A stretch of 64,000 nucleotides of DNA from Aureibaculum luteum (GTDB lineage: Bacteria > Bacteroidota > Bacteroidia > Flavobacteriales > Flavobacteriaceae). Position numbers and translations under genes: made by a program. Of this stretch, positions 8,595 to 18,758 are shown piece after piece. Location of the stretch: positions 62,001-126,000 of the forward strand of contig NZ_QRGD01000007.1 of assembly GCF_003449015.1 (NCBI RefSeq). Direction: 5' to 3'. The notes under the pieces are model-generated. The model searched no databases. It was not told the DNA's origin and worked only from the letters and a program-made list of their open reading frames with translations. Within the stretch, counting starts at the first letter, position 1, and every line of letters begins with the position of its first letter.

Positions 8595-10058
8595 TTAATA
8601 TCCTGGGTTTTGAGACCAGATATTACCGGCCAATTCAATTTCTATAGATGGTATTGGAAAAATTTCATGCTTACCAGCAACAAATCCATCAATTTCTTGT
8701 AAAGCTCTGCCCGTTCTAACCAAGTCAAAGAAGTGATGTCCTTCACCAACCAATTCCACTCTACGTTCATGATAAATAGCATCTATTAAATTGGTTCCGC
8801 TAATGGTTACATCAGCTAAACCTGCACGTGTTCTCACTCTATTTAAATATTCTCTAGCCGTACCATCTCCTAATCCACCGCGAGCATAGGCTTCGGCCGA
8901 CATAAGGAGCACGTCAGCAAAACGAATTGCTCTATAATTATTTGGGTTGGTCAGATTTTGATCTCCAGTATTGGCATCACCTTGACGAGAAATATATTTT
9001 CTATTATAATATCCTGTATGTTCAAACCCAGTAACAAAAGTTGCTCCATTGGAATCTGACCAAGCATTTATATCTAAAATGGCCGTTTCTAATCTTCCAT
9101 CACCATCTTCAAATTCGTCAAAAACTTCTTGCGTAGGAACGTTAAAGCTAAAGCCCGACTCAAATATAGGACCATCATAATTACGTATCCCGTTGAAGCC
9201 AACAGCTACATTACCTTCACTACACTGTAAACAGCCAAACCCAGCACCTTCTTCATCTGTGTATTGAATTTCGAAAACGGATTCAATATTATTTTCGTTA
9301 TCATTTTCGAATAGCGTACTATAATCACCAACTAAATCATATGGTCCAGCAATTACTTGTTCTAAAATTGTAGCAGCTTCAGAAAATTTATCTTGAAACA
9401 AATATACTTTACCCAAAAGGGCTTGAGCAGCTCCTTTAGTAACTCTACCAGCCTGTGTTTGTGTAACAGGTAAATTATCAGCTGCAAATTGTAAATCTGA
9501 TTCTATCTGGATATAAACTTGAGCTTTTGGTGTTCTATCAAGACTCGTTTCTTCTCCAAATAATATTCTTTTATCAACTGCTAAGGGCACATCACCAAAC
9601 CATTTTACCAATTCAAAATAATAATAGGCTCTTAAAAATCGAGTTTGTGCTAGAACTTCAGTTTTACCGGAAAAATCAAGATTATCTTGAAATTCCATTA
9701 TAAAATTTGCTCTATTGACTCCTCCGTACATCCAACCCCAAATATCTCTAAGTTGGGCATTCACTGGTGTATGGATCATATCATCTATTTCTTGAATACC
9801 TGGTACATCAGTTGCACTTTCACCACCCGCAAGTGTATTATCAGAAGCTATTTCTCCTAACATTACATTTAGATATGTTGATTGCAAGGGGTCATAAGCG
9901 GCAAGTAATGCACGCTCATAATCTTCACTTGAATTAAAAAAGTTCTCAGAATTTTCACTTTCTGGTTTAACATCAACAAAACTATCACTACACGAAAGTG
10001 ACACAAGCATCAATACAATAATGCTTATATAGTTTATTATTTCTTTTTTGATTTTCAT
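8595..10058 (-). CDS. susD: SusD/RagB family nutrient-binding outer membrane lipoprotein
   Basis: It is the lid subunit that captures oligosaccharide and passes it to the SusC pore. The lipoprotein signal ends at Cys23 (SLSC). SusD features include the early SENFFNSSEDYE-type segment, a TPR-like helical region with RFLRAYYYFELVKWFGDVPL (~130-150), the FADVLLMSAEAYAR block near 390-405, and the C-terminal ERRVELVGEGHHFFDLVRTGR element. The length of 487 is typical. It starts 4 bp after the susC stop, the standard SusC/SusD arrangement. Confidence 0.96.
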   Translation of the reverse strand: MKIKKEIINYISIIVLMLVSLSCSDSFVDVKPESENSENFFNSSEDYERALLAAYDPLQSTYLNVMLGEIASDNTLAGGESATDVPGIQEIDDMIHTPVNAQLRDIWGWMYGGVNRANFIMEFQDNLDFSGKTEVLAQTRFLRAYYYFELVKWFGDVPLAVDKRILFGEETSLDRTPKAQVYIQIESDLQFAADNLPVTQTQAGRVTKGAAQALLGKVYLFQDKFSEAATILEQVIAGPYDLVGDYSTLFENDNENNIESVFEIQYTDEEGAGFGCLQCSEGNVAVGFNGIRNYDGPIFESGFSFNVPTQEVFDEFEDGDGRLETAILDINAWSDSNGATFVTGFEHTGYYNRKYISRQGDANTGDQNLTNPNNYRAIRFADVLLMSAEAYARGGLGDGTAREYLNRVRTRAGLADVTISGTNLIDAIYHERRVELVGEGHHFFDLVRTGRALQEIDGFVAGKHEIFPIPSIEIELAGNIWSQNPGY

Positions 10059-10062
10059 AATC

Positions 10063-13000
10063 TTAAAATTTAATATTTATACCAAACAAATAAGTTCTAG
10101 GAACAGGATAAAATCCAAAGTCAATACCACCTCCAATTGGGTCTCCTGATGATGAAGAAGGGTCAAAACCACGATACTCTGTAAATGTGTATAAGTTATT
10201 TACTGAAGCATAAATTCTAACGTTGTCTATGCCAGTGGCTTCTTTAAATTTCTCTCCGAAGGTATAACCCAATTGTACATTTTGAATTCTAATATATGAG
10301 CCATCTTCTACATAAAAATCTGAGAATAGACTATTAGAGTTTGCACCATTTGTTACCCTATGAAAAGTATTCGTACTACCCTCACCAGTCCATCTATTTA
10401 AAAATTGGATTCCTCTGTTGGTTTGGTTCTGCTGTCTTTCATAATTACGAACAATATCATTACCCACCGAAGCGTATGCGTACGCACCAAAGTCAAAATT
10501 CTTGTAATTGAACCCAATATTTAATCCCATAGTAACATCTGGTATCGGATCTCCTAAATTCGTTCTGTCATCTGAATCTATAGCTCCATCACCATTTATA
10601 TCTAGATATTTTAAATCGCCCGGAGATGCATTTGCTTGAGTGGCATGTGCATCAACCTCTGCTTGATTTTGAAAAACACCATTGGTTTGAAGTCCATAAA
10701 AATAACCTATAGGAAAACCAACTTCCATTCTTGAAGGGGGCTCTTGACCTACGCCAAATTGTCCGCCAGTTAAAAAGTCTGTGTTACTACTAACGGCTAA
10801 AACTTCATTTTTAAGTGTTGTAAAGTTGTAGCTTATGTTAAAATCAAAGTTTTCTGAAAGCTTATCTTTATAGGCTATAGAAAATTCAATTCCCTTATTT
10901 TCTACTGTTCCAGCATTAATTGTTGGAGCAGAAGCACCAGGAGCATAAACTCCTAATATTCCAGAAACAGAGGGTACTAATAGTAAATCTTCTGTTTCTC
11001 TTTTAAAATAATCTAACGTAATATCAATTTTATTGTTTGCAAATTTGGCATCAACACCAATATCTAATGTTTTTTGTTTTTCCCATTTAATTTCAGGGTT
11101 TGATAATGCACTGGCGGCAGCCCCGAATGCTCTTGTTTCATTAAACACATAAACTCCTTCTCCATCTAATAATGAAACATATCTAAAGTCGCCAATTCTA
11201 TCGTTACCGATTATACCGTAACTAGCTCTAAGTTTTAAGAAATTTACAGTATTACCATTGTCAATTAGTATACCACCTATAGATGCAGATGGAAAATAAC
11301 CAAATCTATTATTGGGTGCAAACCTCGTTGAACCATCACGTCTTAGAACACCAGAAAATAAGATTCGACCTTTATAGTCGTACTGAACTCTTGTAAAATA
11401 GGACAATAACCTCTGATCAAACTTTTTGGGCTTTTCAAATAAAAGATCTTCTTTATCTGTGACATTTTCAAGGCTAGCGTTTTCGAAAGAATTATCAGGG
11501 ATATCAAAACCTTTAAAATTAGAGAAAGTTCCTGTGGTTTTAAAAACAGACATGCCCAACAATGCCTTTACGTTATGGTTTTCAGCGATTGTGTTTTCAT
11601 AAGTAATGAAGCTATCCCAAGTATAGTCAGTAAACGTATTTCTTATCTTTTGGAATTCACTTCTATCTTTATTAAATACTTTACCAGAACCATAAAATGC
11701 CTCAGGAGAAAAAATTTCAGTATTTACTAAAGCGTGATTGAATTGATAACGGGTTTCTACAGTGAAATTTTTAAAGAAATTATAATTTAGCCCAGCGACA
11801 AAACTGATTTTATCAGTTTCGTCTCTATCGTATGTGTTTTCAATTTGTGCAAGAGGGTTTATAACTTCGTTTCCAAGACCTTCTGCTAAAGTATATTCAC
11901 CATTCGCATCATATACAGTTAACGTGGGGTCCATGTTTAAGGCATTAAATAAAATTGAACCTAATGCATTTTCAGACAATTTATTTTTATTAGCATCTGT
12001 GTAAATGGTAGAAAAATTAAATTTAAAATTCTTTAAAAAATCTAAATTATAATTAAAACGGGTAGAAAAACGATTGAAGTTTGACTTATCGCCTCCTACA
12101 ATACCATCCTGAGTTAAATAATTGGCTCCATAACTATAAGATGAATTTTCACCACCTCCATTTAAACTTATACTGTAATTAGAAATTGGAGCAGTTTCAA
12201 AAACTTCATCCTGCCAATTAGTACCTGATCCTAACGTTGAAATATCTGTAAACCTAGGTGTCATTCCACCAGCAGCAAAAGCTTCGTTATTAATTATTGC
12301 ATATTCAGTAGCATTTAAAACAGGGATCTTTCTAGTCGTTTCTTGAAAACCTAGATAAGAAGAGAATTCCAATTTTGGTGACATACTCCTTCTACCAGTT
12401 TTTGTGGTTATCAAAATAACACCATTTGCAGCTCTAACCCCATATATACCTGCTGTAGCATCCTTTAATACATTGATGCTCTGTATATCTCCAGGGTTTA
12501 TAGTACTGAGGTCTTCAATTACGTTTCCATCAACTAATATAAGAGGTCTGCTATCTCCATTGGTAGAAATACCCCTAATACTAATATTAGCACCACTACC
12601 AGGGGAACCAGATTGTGTTGTAATATTAACACCAGGCACTTGACCTTGTAACGCTTGTTCTACTCGTGTAGGTTTTAAATTCTCTATAGTTGCAGCACTA
12701 ACGACCGAAACCGCCCCTGTAACTTCTTTTTTACGCTGTGTTCCATAACCCACCACGACAACCTCATCTAATGACTGTGCATCTTCTTGAAGATGAATTG
12801 TTAAAAAGTTGGTTCCAGTTATAGTTACTTCTTGTTCGACAAATCCAATAAATGAGAAAACTAAGATTTCACCAACCTTTCTGTTAGTAATAGTAAAATT
12901 TCCATCGAAATCGGTTGTAACTCCGGTGTTAGTATTCTTTACAATTACATTTACACCAGGTAACGGTGAATTGGTAGATGCCTCAAATACTGATCCTTTT

Positions 13001-13071
13001 ATTTCCAAATCCTGTCCAAAGACGGCGACAGAGAAACATATAAAAATGATTAATGATAAATTTGATTTCAT
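10063..13071 (-). CDS. susC: SusC/RagA family TonB-linked outer membrane transporter
   Basis: It imports oligosaccharides through the outer membrane using TonB energy. After a signal peptide (1-19) comes a carboxypeptidase-regulatory-like domain (~22-100), then the TonB box/plug region with VVVGYGTQRKKEVTGAV, QALQGQVPGVN and ILKDATAGIYGVRAANGVI, then the 22-strand barrel ending YLFGINIKF. The length of 1002 is normal. There is no N-terminal extension of the sigma/anti-sigma type, so regulation probably runs through the adjacent sensor. It is the first gene of the PUL operon, with a 277-bp gap upstream holding a repeated candidate operator. Confidence 0.96.
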   Translation of the reverse strand: MKSNLSLIIFICFSVAVFGQDLEIKGSVFEASTNSPLPGVNVIVKNTNTGVTTDFDGNFTITNRKVGEILVFSFIGFVEQEVTITGTNFLTIHLQEDAQSLDEVVVVGYGTQRKKEVTGAVSVVSAATIENLKPTRVEQALQGQVPGVNITTQSGSPGSGANISIRGISTNGDSRPLILVDGNVIEDLSTINPGDIQSINVLKDATAGIYGVRAANGVILITTKTGRRSMSPKLEFSSYLGFQETTRKIPVLNATEYAIINNEAFAAGGMTPRFTDISTLGSGTNWQDEVFETAPISNYSISLNGGGENSSYSYGANYLTQDGIVGGDKSNFNRFSTRFNYNLDFLKNFKFNFSTIYTDANKNKLSENALGSILFNALNMDPTLTVYDANGEYTLAEGLGNEVINPLAQIENTYDRDETDKISFVAGLNYNFFKNFTVETRYQFNHALVNTEIFSPEAFYGSGKVFNKDRSEFQKIRNTFTDYTWDSFITYENTIAENHNVKALLGMSVFKTTGTFSNFKGFDIPDNSFENASLENVTDKEDLLFEKPKKFDQRLLSYFTRVQYDYKGRILFSGVLRRDGSTRFAPNNRFGYFPSASIGGILIDNGNTVNFLKLRASYGIIGNDRIGDFRYVSLLDGEGVYVFNETRAFGAAASALSNPEIKWEKQKTLDIGVDAKFANNKIDITLDYFKRETEDLLLVPSVSGILGVYAPGASAPTINAGTVENKGIEFSIAYKDKLSENFDFNISYNFTTLKNEVLAVSSNTDFLTGGQFGVGQEPPSRMEVGFPIGYFYGLQTNGVFQNQAEVDAHATQANASPGDLKYLDINGDGAIDSDDRTNLGDPIPDVTMGLNIGFNYKNFDFGAYAYASVGNDIVRNYERQQNQTNRGIQFLNRWTGEGSTNTFHRVTNGANSNSLFSDFYVEDGSYIRIQNVQLGYTFGEKFKEATGIDNVRIYASVNNLYTFTEYRGFDPSSSSGDPIGGGIDFGFYPVPRTYLFGINIKF

Positions 13072-13128
13072 ATATATATTATTTGATATTTTAAAATTAC
13101 GTCATAACATAATACAATGTAGAAAAAG

Positions 13129-13326
13129 CACCTCAACAAAAAATATACGGTATTATAGATGGATGCATATCAATATAGCAAAGAATGGGGGTAATTTAAG
13201 ACACTTTATAGTGTTGATTGGTGATGTAGGATGTATTTGAGGGGTGACCATTAGATGTAAATAAAAATTTACAAAAATGGTCTTAAAATCATAAATACAG
13301 CTGAATGTTGAGGTAATGTTGAGGTG
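13129..13326. promoter_or_regulatory. Candidate operator cluster upstream of susC (GTTGAGGT motif)
   Basis: The motif AATGTTGAGGT occurs twice in direct tandem at 13304-13314 and 13315-13325. Its core recurs inverted as CACCTCAAC at 13129-13137, ~60 bp before the susC start. A looser copy (TTTGAGGGGTG) lies near 13237-13247. A small palindrome, ACACT-TTAT-AGTGT, is at 13201-13214. These lie between the end of the regulator gene and susC, where an activator of the operon should bind. I found no convincing TAnnTTTG promoter here. The operator function is inference. Confidence 0.4.
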
Positions 13327-13348
13327 AATTTATTAAATGTTGTAGCTT

Positions 13349-16138
13349 TTAAATCTCTAAAATGTAGTTTATAAGACCTTTTTCATGTGGAAGATTCATT
13401 TTTTTACGTAATCGATATCTTTTTATCTCAACACTTCTTACTGAAATATTAAGTAATGGAGCTATTTCTTTTGATGATAAATTAAGTCTTAAATAGGCAC
13501 AAAACCTAAGGTCATTTGGTGTTAAATTGGGATGGATATTTTTAATCTTCTTTAGGAAATCTTTATCGGCGTTATTAAAAGCCTTTTCTAAGAACTCCCA
13601 ATCTTTATTGTTATTAATATTACTATCAATAATTTTTATCACTTTTTTGTTAGTATTATCAGAGTTATCAATGATTAACTCCTTTTTTATGCTATTTAAT
13701 ATTTCATTCTTTTTTATAATACTCATTGTTGAAATTGCTAGCTCTCTATTTTTATGGTCAATATCTTTTTGCAATTGCTCTTTTTCAATATTCATAAATT
13801 GTTCTTTGGCTTTTAATTCTTTTAATGCCAAAACACGTTTATTACGTTCTAATAAATGCTGTCTTTGCTTTTTATAATATTTTTTATAATTAATATGGAC
13901 AACATATCCGATAAGCAATAATAAAGTTAAATATGTAATATAGGCTAGTACTGATTGATACCACGGCTTATTGATTGTAAACATGAATTGGGCGACATTA
14001 TTTGATTGGATTTCGCCAACTTTAGCTCTTACTTCAAAAGTGTAATTTCCGTTAGGTAAATTTTGATAGGTGGTTTTATAATTCGTTGACCAATCTGACC
14101 AATGAGTTCCCTGACCCAGCAAGCGGGTTTGATAAAGAACTGGAGACATAGCATTATAATAGATTGCAGCATAACTAATCTCAAAACCATTAGAATTATA
14201 TTTAAACTCTTGATTGTCGGAAATGGAAAGCTTTTTTAAAAAGTTATTTTGCCTACTATAATTAATGATGCCGTTGATTTCGATTTTAAATTCCTTACGG
14301 TTTTCATGATTAACATCCATTAGGGTAAAGCCATTGGATGATCCTATTAAATAGTTATTATCTTCAATTTTAGTTAATTTTTGAAACCCTTTCATTGATG
14401 AGAAAAGCGTAGTTGGAAATGGCACTTTTCTTAACTCCAAATGATTACTGAGTTGACCTTGTTTTAAGTTTATCAATTCATCTTTACCGAACATCCAAAT
14501 ACCATCGTCTGTAATACTCATTCTGCCAGAAACGAAATCATCACCAATATAATTTGAAACAGAATCATTTCTATTAAATTTCAAGGTCTCAGTGTTGTAC
14601 TTGAAAAACCCTTCTTTACTCGCGTAATAAATTTGACCTTTATATTTGTTTAGACCTGAACTTTGATAGGACAGAAAATGTTCTATCTTTTTAACGTTGG
14701 TGAACTCAGTAAAATCTGAGTTGAACTTAAGTTCAAACACCCCCTTATATTCATGATTCAATATAATCTTATCATTTGAAAATTCGAAGAATTGGCTCGA
14801 AAAATCAAACCCTTTAATTTTATGTTGAAATACCCAATTATCATCAACTCGTTTTAGGACATGAATTCCATCGTAATTGCCCTGAAATAATAATTCTGGA
14901 TGATTTGGCACCTCTCTAAAAAGCCAACTTCCAAGTATATCTGCAATTTTTATTGCTTTCTTTTCTTTTATTATAAAAGTTCCTGAATTGTGACCACAAA
15001 ACAGGATACCATCATATTCAAACAATGTCCAAACTTGCCCAGATGTATTAGGTATAATTTTGAATTCATCTGCACTTTTATAGCGTTTATAGAACAACCC
15101 CTGATTACTTCCTAAATAAATGTATTCGTTATGTTTAATAGCATCATATACGGTACCAATTTGACCTTTACGGTCATAAAAAATTTTTAAGGAAGCATCA
15201 ATGTTTACATAATTAATTCCGTAATCTGTACCTAACCAAACCGTATTGTTTTTGTCCTGAAAAAGCGAAAGTACTGTGTTATTGGTTAATCCATTTTCTT
15301 GTTTTATATGATCTTTAATGTTGCCTTCAGAGTCTACAATCATTAAACCATTAGAAACAGTTCCAAGAGCTATACTACCATCATTTAATTGAATGGCAGT
15401 GTAGATTGTTGTGTTTTTAAAAACAGTATTCAGCGTTATATTAATCGGTTCAATAGCATTTTTAACCATTCTAAAAATACCATTATTGGTTACCAATATT
15501 AACGCATTTGAATAATTGAATAGATTAATTACCGTATTATTCTTAACCAATGTATCAACAATAACTAATTTTTCTACGCCTTCTTGTAATGTATAAACAC
15601 CTTCTTTGGATACATGAAAATAGACTTGATTATCAAAAACAGATAAGCTGTTTAGTGTTGTATTAACTGTATGAAATTTATACTTTTTGCTTTTTAGATT
15701 GTAAAAATAAATTCGCTTTTTTGTTCTAAACAATATCCAATCTTTATAATGCTCAATCTGCCAAAACACCTCATCTTCCAAAATATCATTTTGAATTGCA
15801 TCACTTAGTTTTGTAAATTCAAGTTCTCCAAATTCATTTTTTTCATAATAACCAAACTCCATATAAGAACCTACATATATTCGGTTATCTATTACTTTTA
15901 CTGAACGCATAGCCGAAGCATTGGGAGTATTATATAACTTCCATGAGGCACCATTATATACCAATAAACCAGCACTATTTGCAATATAAATTATCCCTGA
16001 TTCATCTTGAGAAATAGACCAGTTTTGATTATCTGCTAAATAATTATTGGGCAAAAAAGATTTTAGAGGCGATATTTCTTGTGAGAAAAGCTCTTGGGTA
16101 AAAAATAAAAAGAGTATAATTACTATCGGTCTAATCAT
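13349..16138 (-). CDS. Membrane-spanning beta-propeller/Y_Y_Y sensor with cytoplasmic LuxR-like HTH
   Basis: A probable one-protein sensor and transcription factor for the PUL. A signal peptide (1-20) leads into ~620 residues of WD/Reg_prop-like propeller repeats (for example LSLFQDKNNTVWLGTDYGI). A Y_Y_Y-type Ig domain (~640-720) follows, then one transmembrane helix near 728-749. After that come a basic coiled coil (~750-830) and a helix-turn-helix at ~872-915 with LSSKEIAPLLNISVRSVE. No histidine kinase or receiver domain is present, unlike hybrid two-component PUL sensors. It is transcribed towards susC from 277 bp upstream. The ligand is presumably a laminarin oligosaccharide, by context only. 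Confidence 0.88.
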   Translation of the reverse strand: MIRPIVIILFLFFTQELFSQEISPLKSFLPNNYLADNQNWSISQDESGIIYIANSAGLLVYNGASWKLYNTPNASAMRSVKVIDNRIYVGSYMEFGYYEKNEFGELEFTKLSDAIQNDILEDEVFWQIEHYKDWILFRTKKRIYFYNLKSKKYKFHTVNTTLNSLSVFDNQVYFHVSKEGVYTLQEGVEKLVIVDTLVKNNTVINLFNYSNALILVTNNGIFRMVKNAIEPINITLNTVFKNTTIYTAIQLNDGSIALGTVSNGLMIVDSEGNIKDHIKQENGLTNNTVLSLFQDKNNTVWLGTDYGINYVNIDASLKIFYDRKGQIGTVYDAIKHNEYIYLGSNQGLFYKRYKSADEFKIIPNTSGQVWTLFEYDGILFCGHNSGTFIIKEKKAIKIADILGSWLFREVPNHPELLFQGNYDGIHVLKRVDDNWVFQHKIKGFDFSSQFFEFSNDKIILNHEYKGVFELKFNSDFTEFTNVKKIEHFLSYQSSGLNKYKGQIYYASKEGFFKYNTETLKFNRNDSVSNYIGDDFVSGRMSITDDGIWMFGKDELINLKQGQLSNHLELRKVPFPTTLFSSMKGFQKLTKIEDNNYLIGSSNGFTLMDVNHENRKEFKIEINGIINYSRQNNFLKKLSISDNQEFKYNSNGFEISYAAIYYNAMSPVLYQTRLLGQGTHWSDWSTNYKTTYQNLPNGNYTFEVRAKVGEIQSNNVAQFMFTINKPWYQSVLAYITYLTLLLLIGYVVHINYKKYYKKQRQHLLERNKRVLALKELKAKEQFMNIEKEQLQKDIDHKNRELAISTMSIIKKNEILNSIKKELIIDNSDNTNKKVIKIIDSNINNNKDWEFLEKAFNNADKDFLKKIKNIHPNLTPNDLRFCAYLRLNLSSKEIAPLLNISVRSVEIKRYRLRKKMNLPHEKGLINYILEI

Positions 16139-16343
16139 AGAATCGAATATTAAATATTAACCTTGTTCTAATTCACAACTATGGAATCTTTAAGGTCTCT
16201 TTACTCAAGTTGTTTTTTAAGATTTTAATTTTTCTGAATTTCAAATGAGGATTTTCAAAATGTACTTATATAATAATTATCATTTTATGGTCAAACTTTA
16301 TTCCCTCCTCTTTTTAAAGAGGGATATCTTATTGGCCAGATAA

Positions 16344-18758
16344 TTATTTATTTTTTACATATTTTTCTAACCATTGGTCTTGTTCCCAAAGCAAATGTAA
16401 GATACTTTCTTTTGCTCTATAACCATGACTTTCTTTTGGAAGCATAACTAACCTTACCGTTGCTCCTAATCCTTTTAGGGCGTTAAAATAACGTTCACTT
16501 TGTAGTGGGTAAGTTCCAGAATTGTTGTCAGCAATACCATGTGTCATCAATAATGGAGTTTTCATTTTATCAGCATGCATAAAGGGCGACATTGTGTAAT
16601 AAACCTCTGGAGCTTCCCAGTAGTTACGTTCTTCACTTTGAAACCCAAAAGGTGTTAATGTTCTATTGTAAGCACCGCTTCTAGCTATACCTGCTGCAAA
16701 TAAATTACAATGTGATAATAAATTGGCCACCATAAATGCACCATAACTATGTCCGCCCACAGCAACACGATTTCTATCTATATAGCCCAAACTATCTACG
16801 GCATCAATAGCGGCTTTGGCATTACCTACCAATTGCGTTCTAAAGGTATCATTTGGTTGGTTATCACCTTCACCTACAATAGGAAATGCCGCGTCATCTA
16901 GCACTACGTAACCTTTATTTACCCAATAGATTGGAGATCCCCAATATGGAGAAATAAACTCATTAGAATTACTTGTATTTTGAGAAGCACTACTTTTATC
17001 TTTATACTCTCTTGGGTACGCCCATAAAATCATTGGCATTTTTTCTTTTTTCTCCATATCATAACCAACTGGAAGATATAATGTGCCAGAAAGATCTAAT
17101 CCATCTTCACGTTTGTAATTAATAACTTCCTTATGAACATTTTGAATAGCCTTAAAGGGATTCTCAAAAGCAGTCAATTGCATTAATTTTTCATTTCGCA
17201 ATTTTCTAAAATAATAATTAGGGTATTCACTTGGTGATTCTATTCGAACCAGTAATTCATTTTTATCTACATCAAAATCATAAATATCTTCTAACTTATC
17301 AGTATATGCAGATTGGTAGACCCGTTCTTTTTTCTTTGTTTTTAAATTTAGTTTATCTACGAACGGAAATTGACCTTTGTCAGAATACCCGTCACCAATT
17401 AAATACGAATTATTATTTTTATCTACAGCTACTATAGATTTTCCCATTTCATTTCTTTTGGTAACAAAACGCCCCGGGTTTGAATAAACATCTTGGTAAT
17501 TTCTGTCCTCAATAATTTCCGATTGTTGAGAAGCATCGGAGGGACTAAAAATGTAGGTCTTGGTGTTTCTAGTATTCCACCAATAATCAAAGGCAATAGC
17601 AACATTGTCATTAGCCCATTGAATACCAGAATAACGATTTATAGTTTTTAAAATACTTTTACCCGCTCCTTTAAACGGAGCTTCTAGTTGAAAAACTTCA
17701 TCTCTAAAATCGACTTTGTTTTCAGGATCGCCTTCGTCTAATGCTTCCGCATAAATCAGAGTTGAAGGTTTGTCAGAACGCCAGCTCATGTTTCTTCTAC
17801 CTTTTTTAACAGCCATAAAACCTTGTGGCAAGTCTTCCAATAATGGAGACTCTAAGACTTGAGCTATTTCCATACCATTTTTAGCATAAATTTTAGTTAT
17901 AGAAGGAAAACGTCCATAAGTAACGAGGTATGAAAATGGTTTTTGAATAGTATTTACCATTACATATTTACCATCAGGAGAAAAAGTAATAGATCCATAC
18001 ATATCAGTTTCTAACCATTTCAGTGTATCTCCATTTAAAGAAATTTTATACAATTCTGACAGTGCCAATTGTTCAAAATTATGTTCATCATTAGGGTTCT
18101 TCAATAAATCTTGATAGGTTCTGTTTTGAGCTTTTTTACCATCATTAACAGAAACTGTTGGACCCGTGGGGATTGCTTCACTCGTATTAATCAGTTCTTT
18201 TCTATCTTCAGAAAGCATTTTTACCAAAATAGATTCACTGTCTTCAAACCAATTGATAACATCTCGCATGTTGGCATTGATTTTTGCATCTGTTAATTTT
18301 CTAGCAGTTGCAGAAGCGATGTCTATAACCCACAATTCAACCCCTTCAGGTGTTGTTTGTGTAAAGGCAATCTTCATTTGATTAGGGCTCCAAGTAAAAT
18401 TGGCAATTCTTGGATTTTCAGGCAAACCCGAAACCTGTATTAATTCTGCATTTTTATTACTTAAGCTTTTCATTTTAATATTGTTATAGTAGTTAGTTCT
18501 ACTACCAATATTAGTTTTAGGATTTATACGTAATCCTCCTAAACGCAGTTCATCTTCAGAAAGTTCAGCAATGGTTTTAAAAGCATCTCTGTATAAAAAA
18601 ACCATAATCGATTTATTAGCATCCATTATAACTGATGGAGCTAAAGGCACATCAACTAAATCTAATATTTCTTTTGAAGGTTTCTGATAGGTAACATTTA
18701 CTTGAGCATCTAATTTTACTATAAATAATAAAAGAAATGCATAAAATACAGTTTTCAT
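16344..18758 (-). CDS. S9 family serine peptidase (prolyl oligopeptidase / glutamyl endopeptidase type)
   Basis: It is a secreted or periplasmic peptidase with a signal peptide (1-18). An N-terminal beta-propeller (~40-560) precedes an alpha/beta hydrolase domain. Catalytic residues are visible as GGHSYGAF with S671, D744 in HGIADNNSG, and H778 in KESHGYRA. The arrangement and length (804) resemble bacterial relatives of plant glutamyl endopeptidase. It is not an obvious PUL function. A weak hairpin without a T-run lies downstream (16307-16322). Its last ~85 bp are repeated in decayed form at 1711-1796, on the other side of the PUL. Confidence 0.9.
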   Translation of the reverse strand: MKTVFYAFLLLFIVKLDAQVNVTYQKPSKEILDLVDVPLAPSVIMDANKSIMVFLYRDAFKTIAELSEDELRLGGLRINPKTNIGSRTNYYNNIKMKSLSNKNAELIQVSGLPENPRIANFTWSPNQMKIAFTQTTPEGVELWVIDIASATARKLTDAKINANMRDVINWFEDSESILVKMLSEDRKELINTSEAIPTGPTVSVNDGKKAQNRTYQDLLKNPNDEHNFEQLALSELYKISLNGDTLKWLETDMYGSITFSPDGKYVMVNTIQKPFSYLVTYGRFPSITKIYAKNGMEIAQVLESPLLEDLPQGFMAVKKGRRNMSWRSDKPSTLIYAEALDEGDPENKVDFRDEVFQLEAPFKGAGKSILKTINRYSGIQWANDNVAIAFDYWWNTRNTKTYIFSPSDASQQSEIIEDRNYQDVYSNPGRFVTKRNEMGKSIVAVDKNNNSYLIGDGYSDKGQFPFVDKLNLKTKKKERVYQSAYTDKLEDIYDFDVDKNELLVRIESPSEYPNYYFRKLRNEKLMQLTAFENPFKAIQNVHKEVINYKREDGLDLSGTLYLPVGYDMEKKEKMPMILWAYPREYKDKSSASQNTSNSNEFISPYWGSPIYWVNKGYVVLDDAAFPIVGEGDNQPNDTFRTQLVGNAKAAIDAVDSLGYIDRNRVAVGGHSYGAFMVANLLSHCNLFAAGIARSGAYNRTLTPFGFQSEERNYWEAPEVYYTMSPFMHADKMKTPLLMTHGIADNNSGTYPLQSERYFNALKGLGATVRLVMLPKESHGYRAKESILHLLWEQDQWLEKYVKNK

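Noticed and set aside
13072-13160. A standard TAnnTTTG promoter for susC
   Set aside because: The best minus-strand match (near 13137-13145) has a three-base spacer instead of two and no TTTG at the right distance, so I did not call it.
12809-13240. A 143-codon plus-strand frame opposite the start of susC
   Set aside because: It lies antisense to the well-supported SusC N-terminus and runs into the upstream gap. The translation has no recognisable domain and no start signal.
16307-16322. Terminator downstream of the S9 peptidase gene
   Set aside because: CCTCTTT/AAAGAGG forms a stem, but no T-run follows on the peptidase strand and the loop is only two bases.
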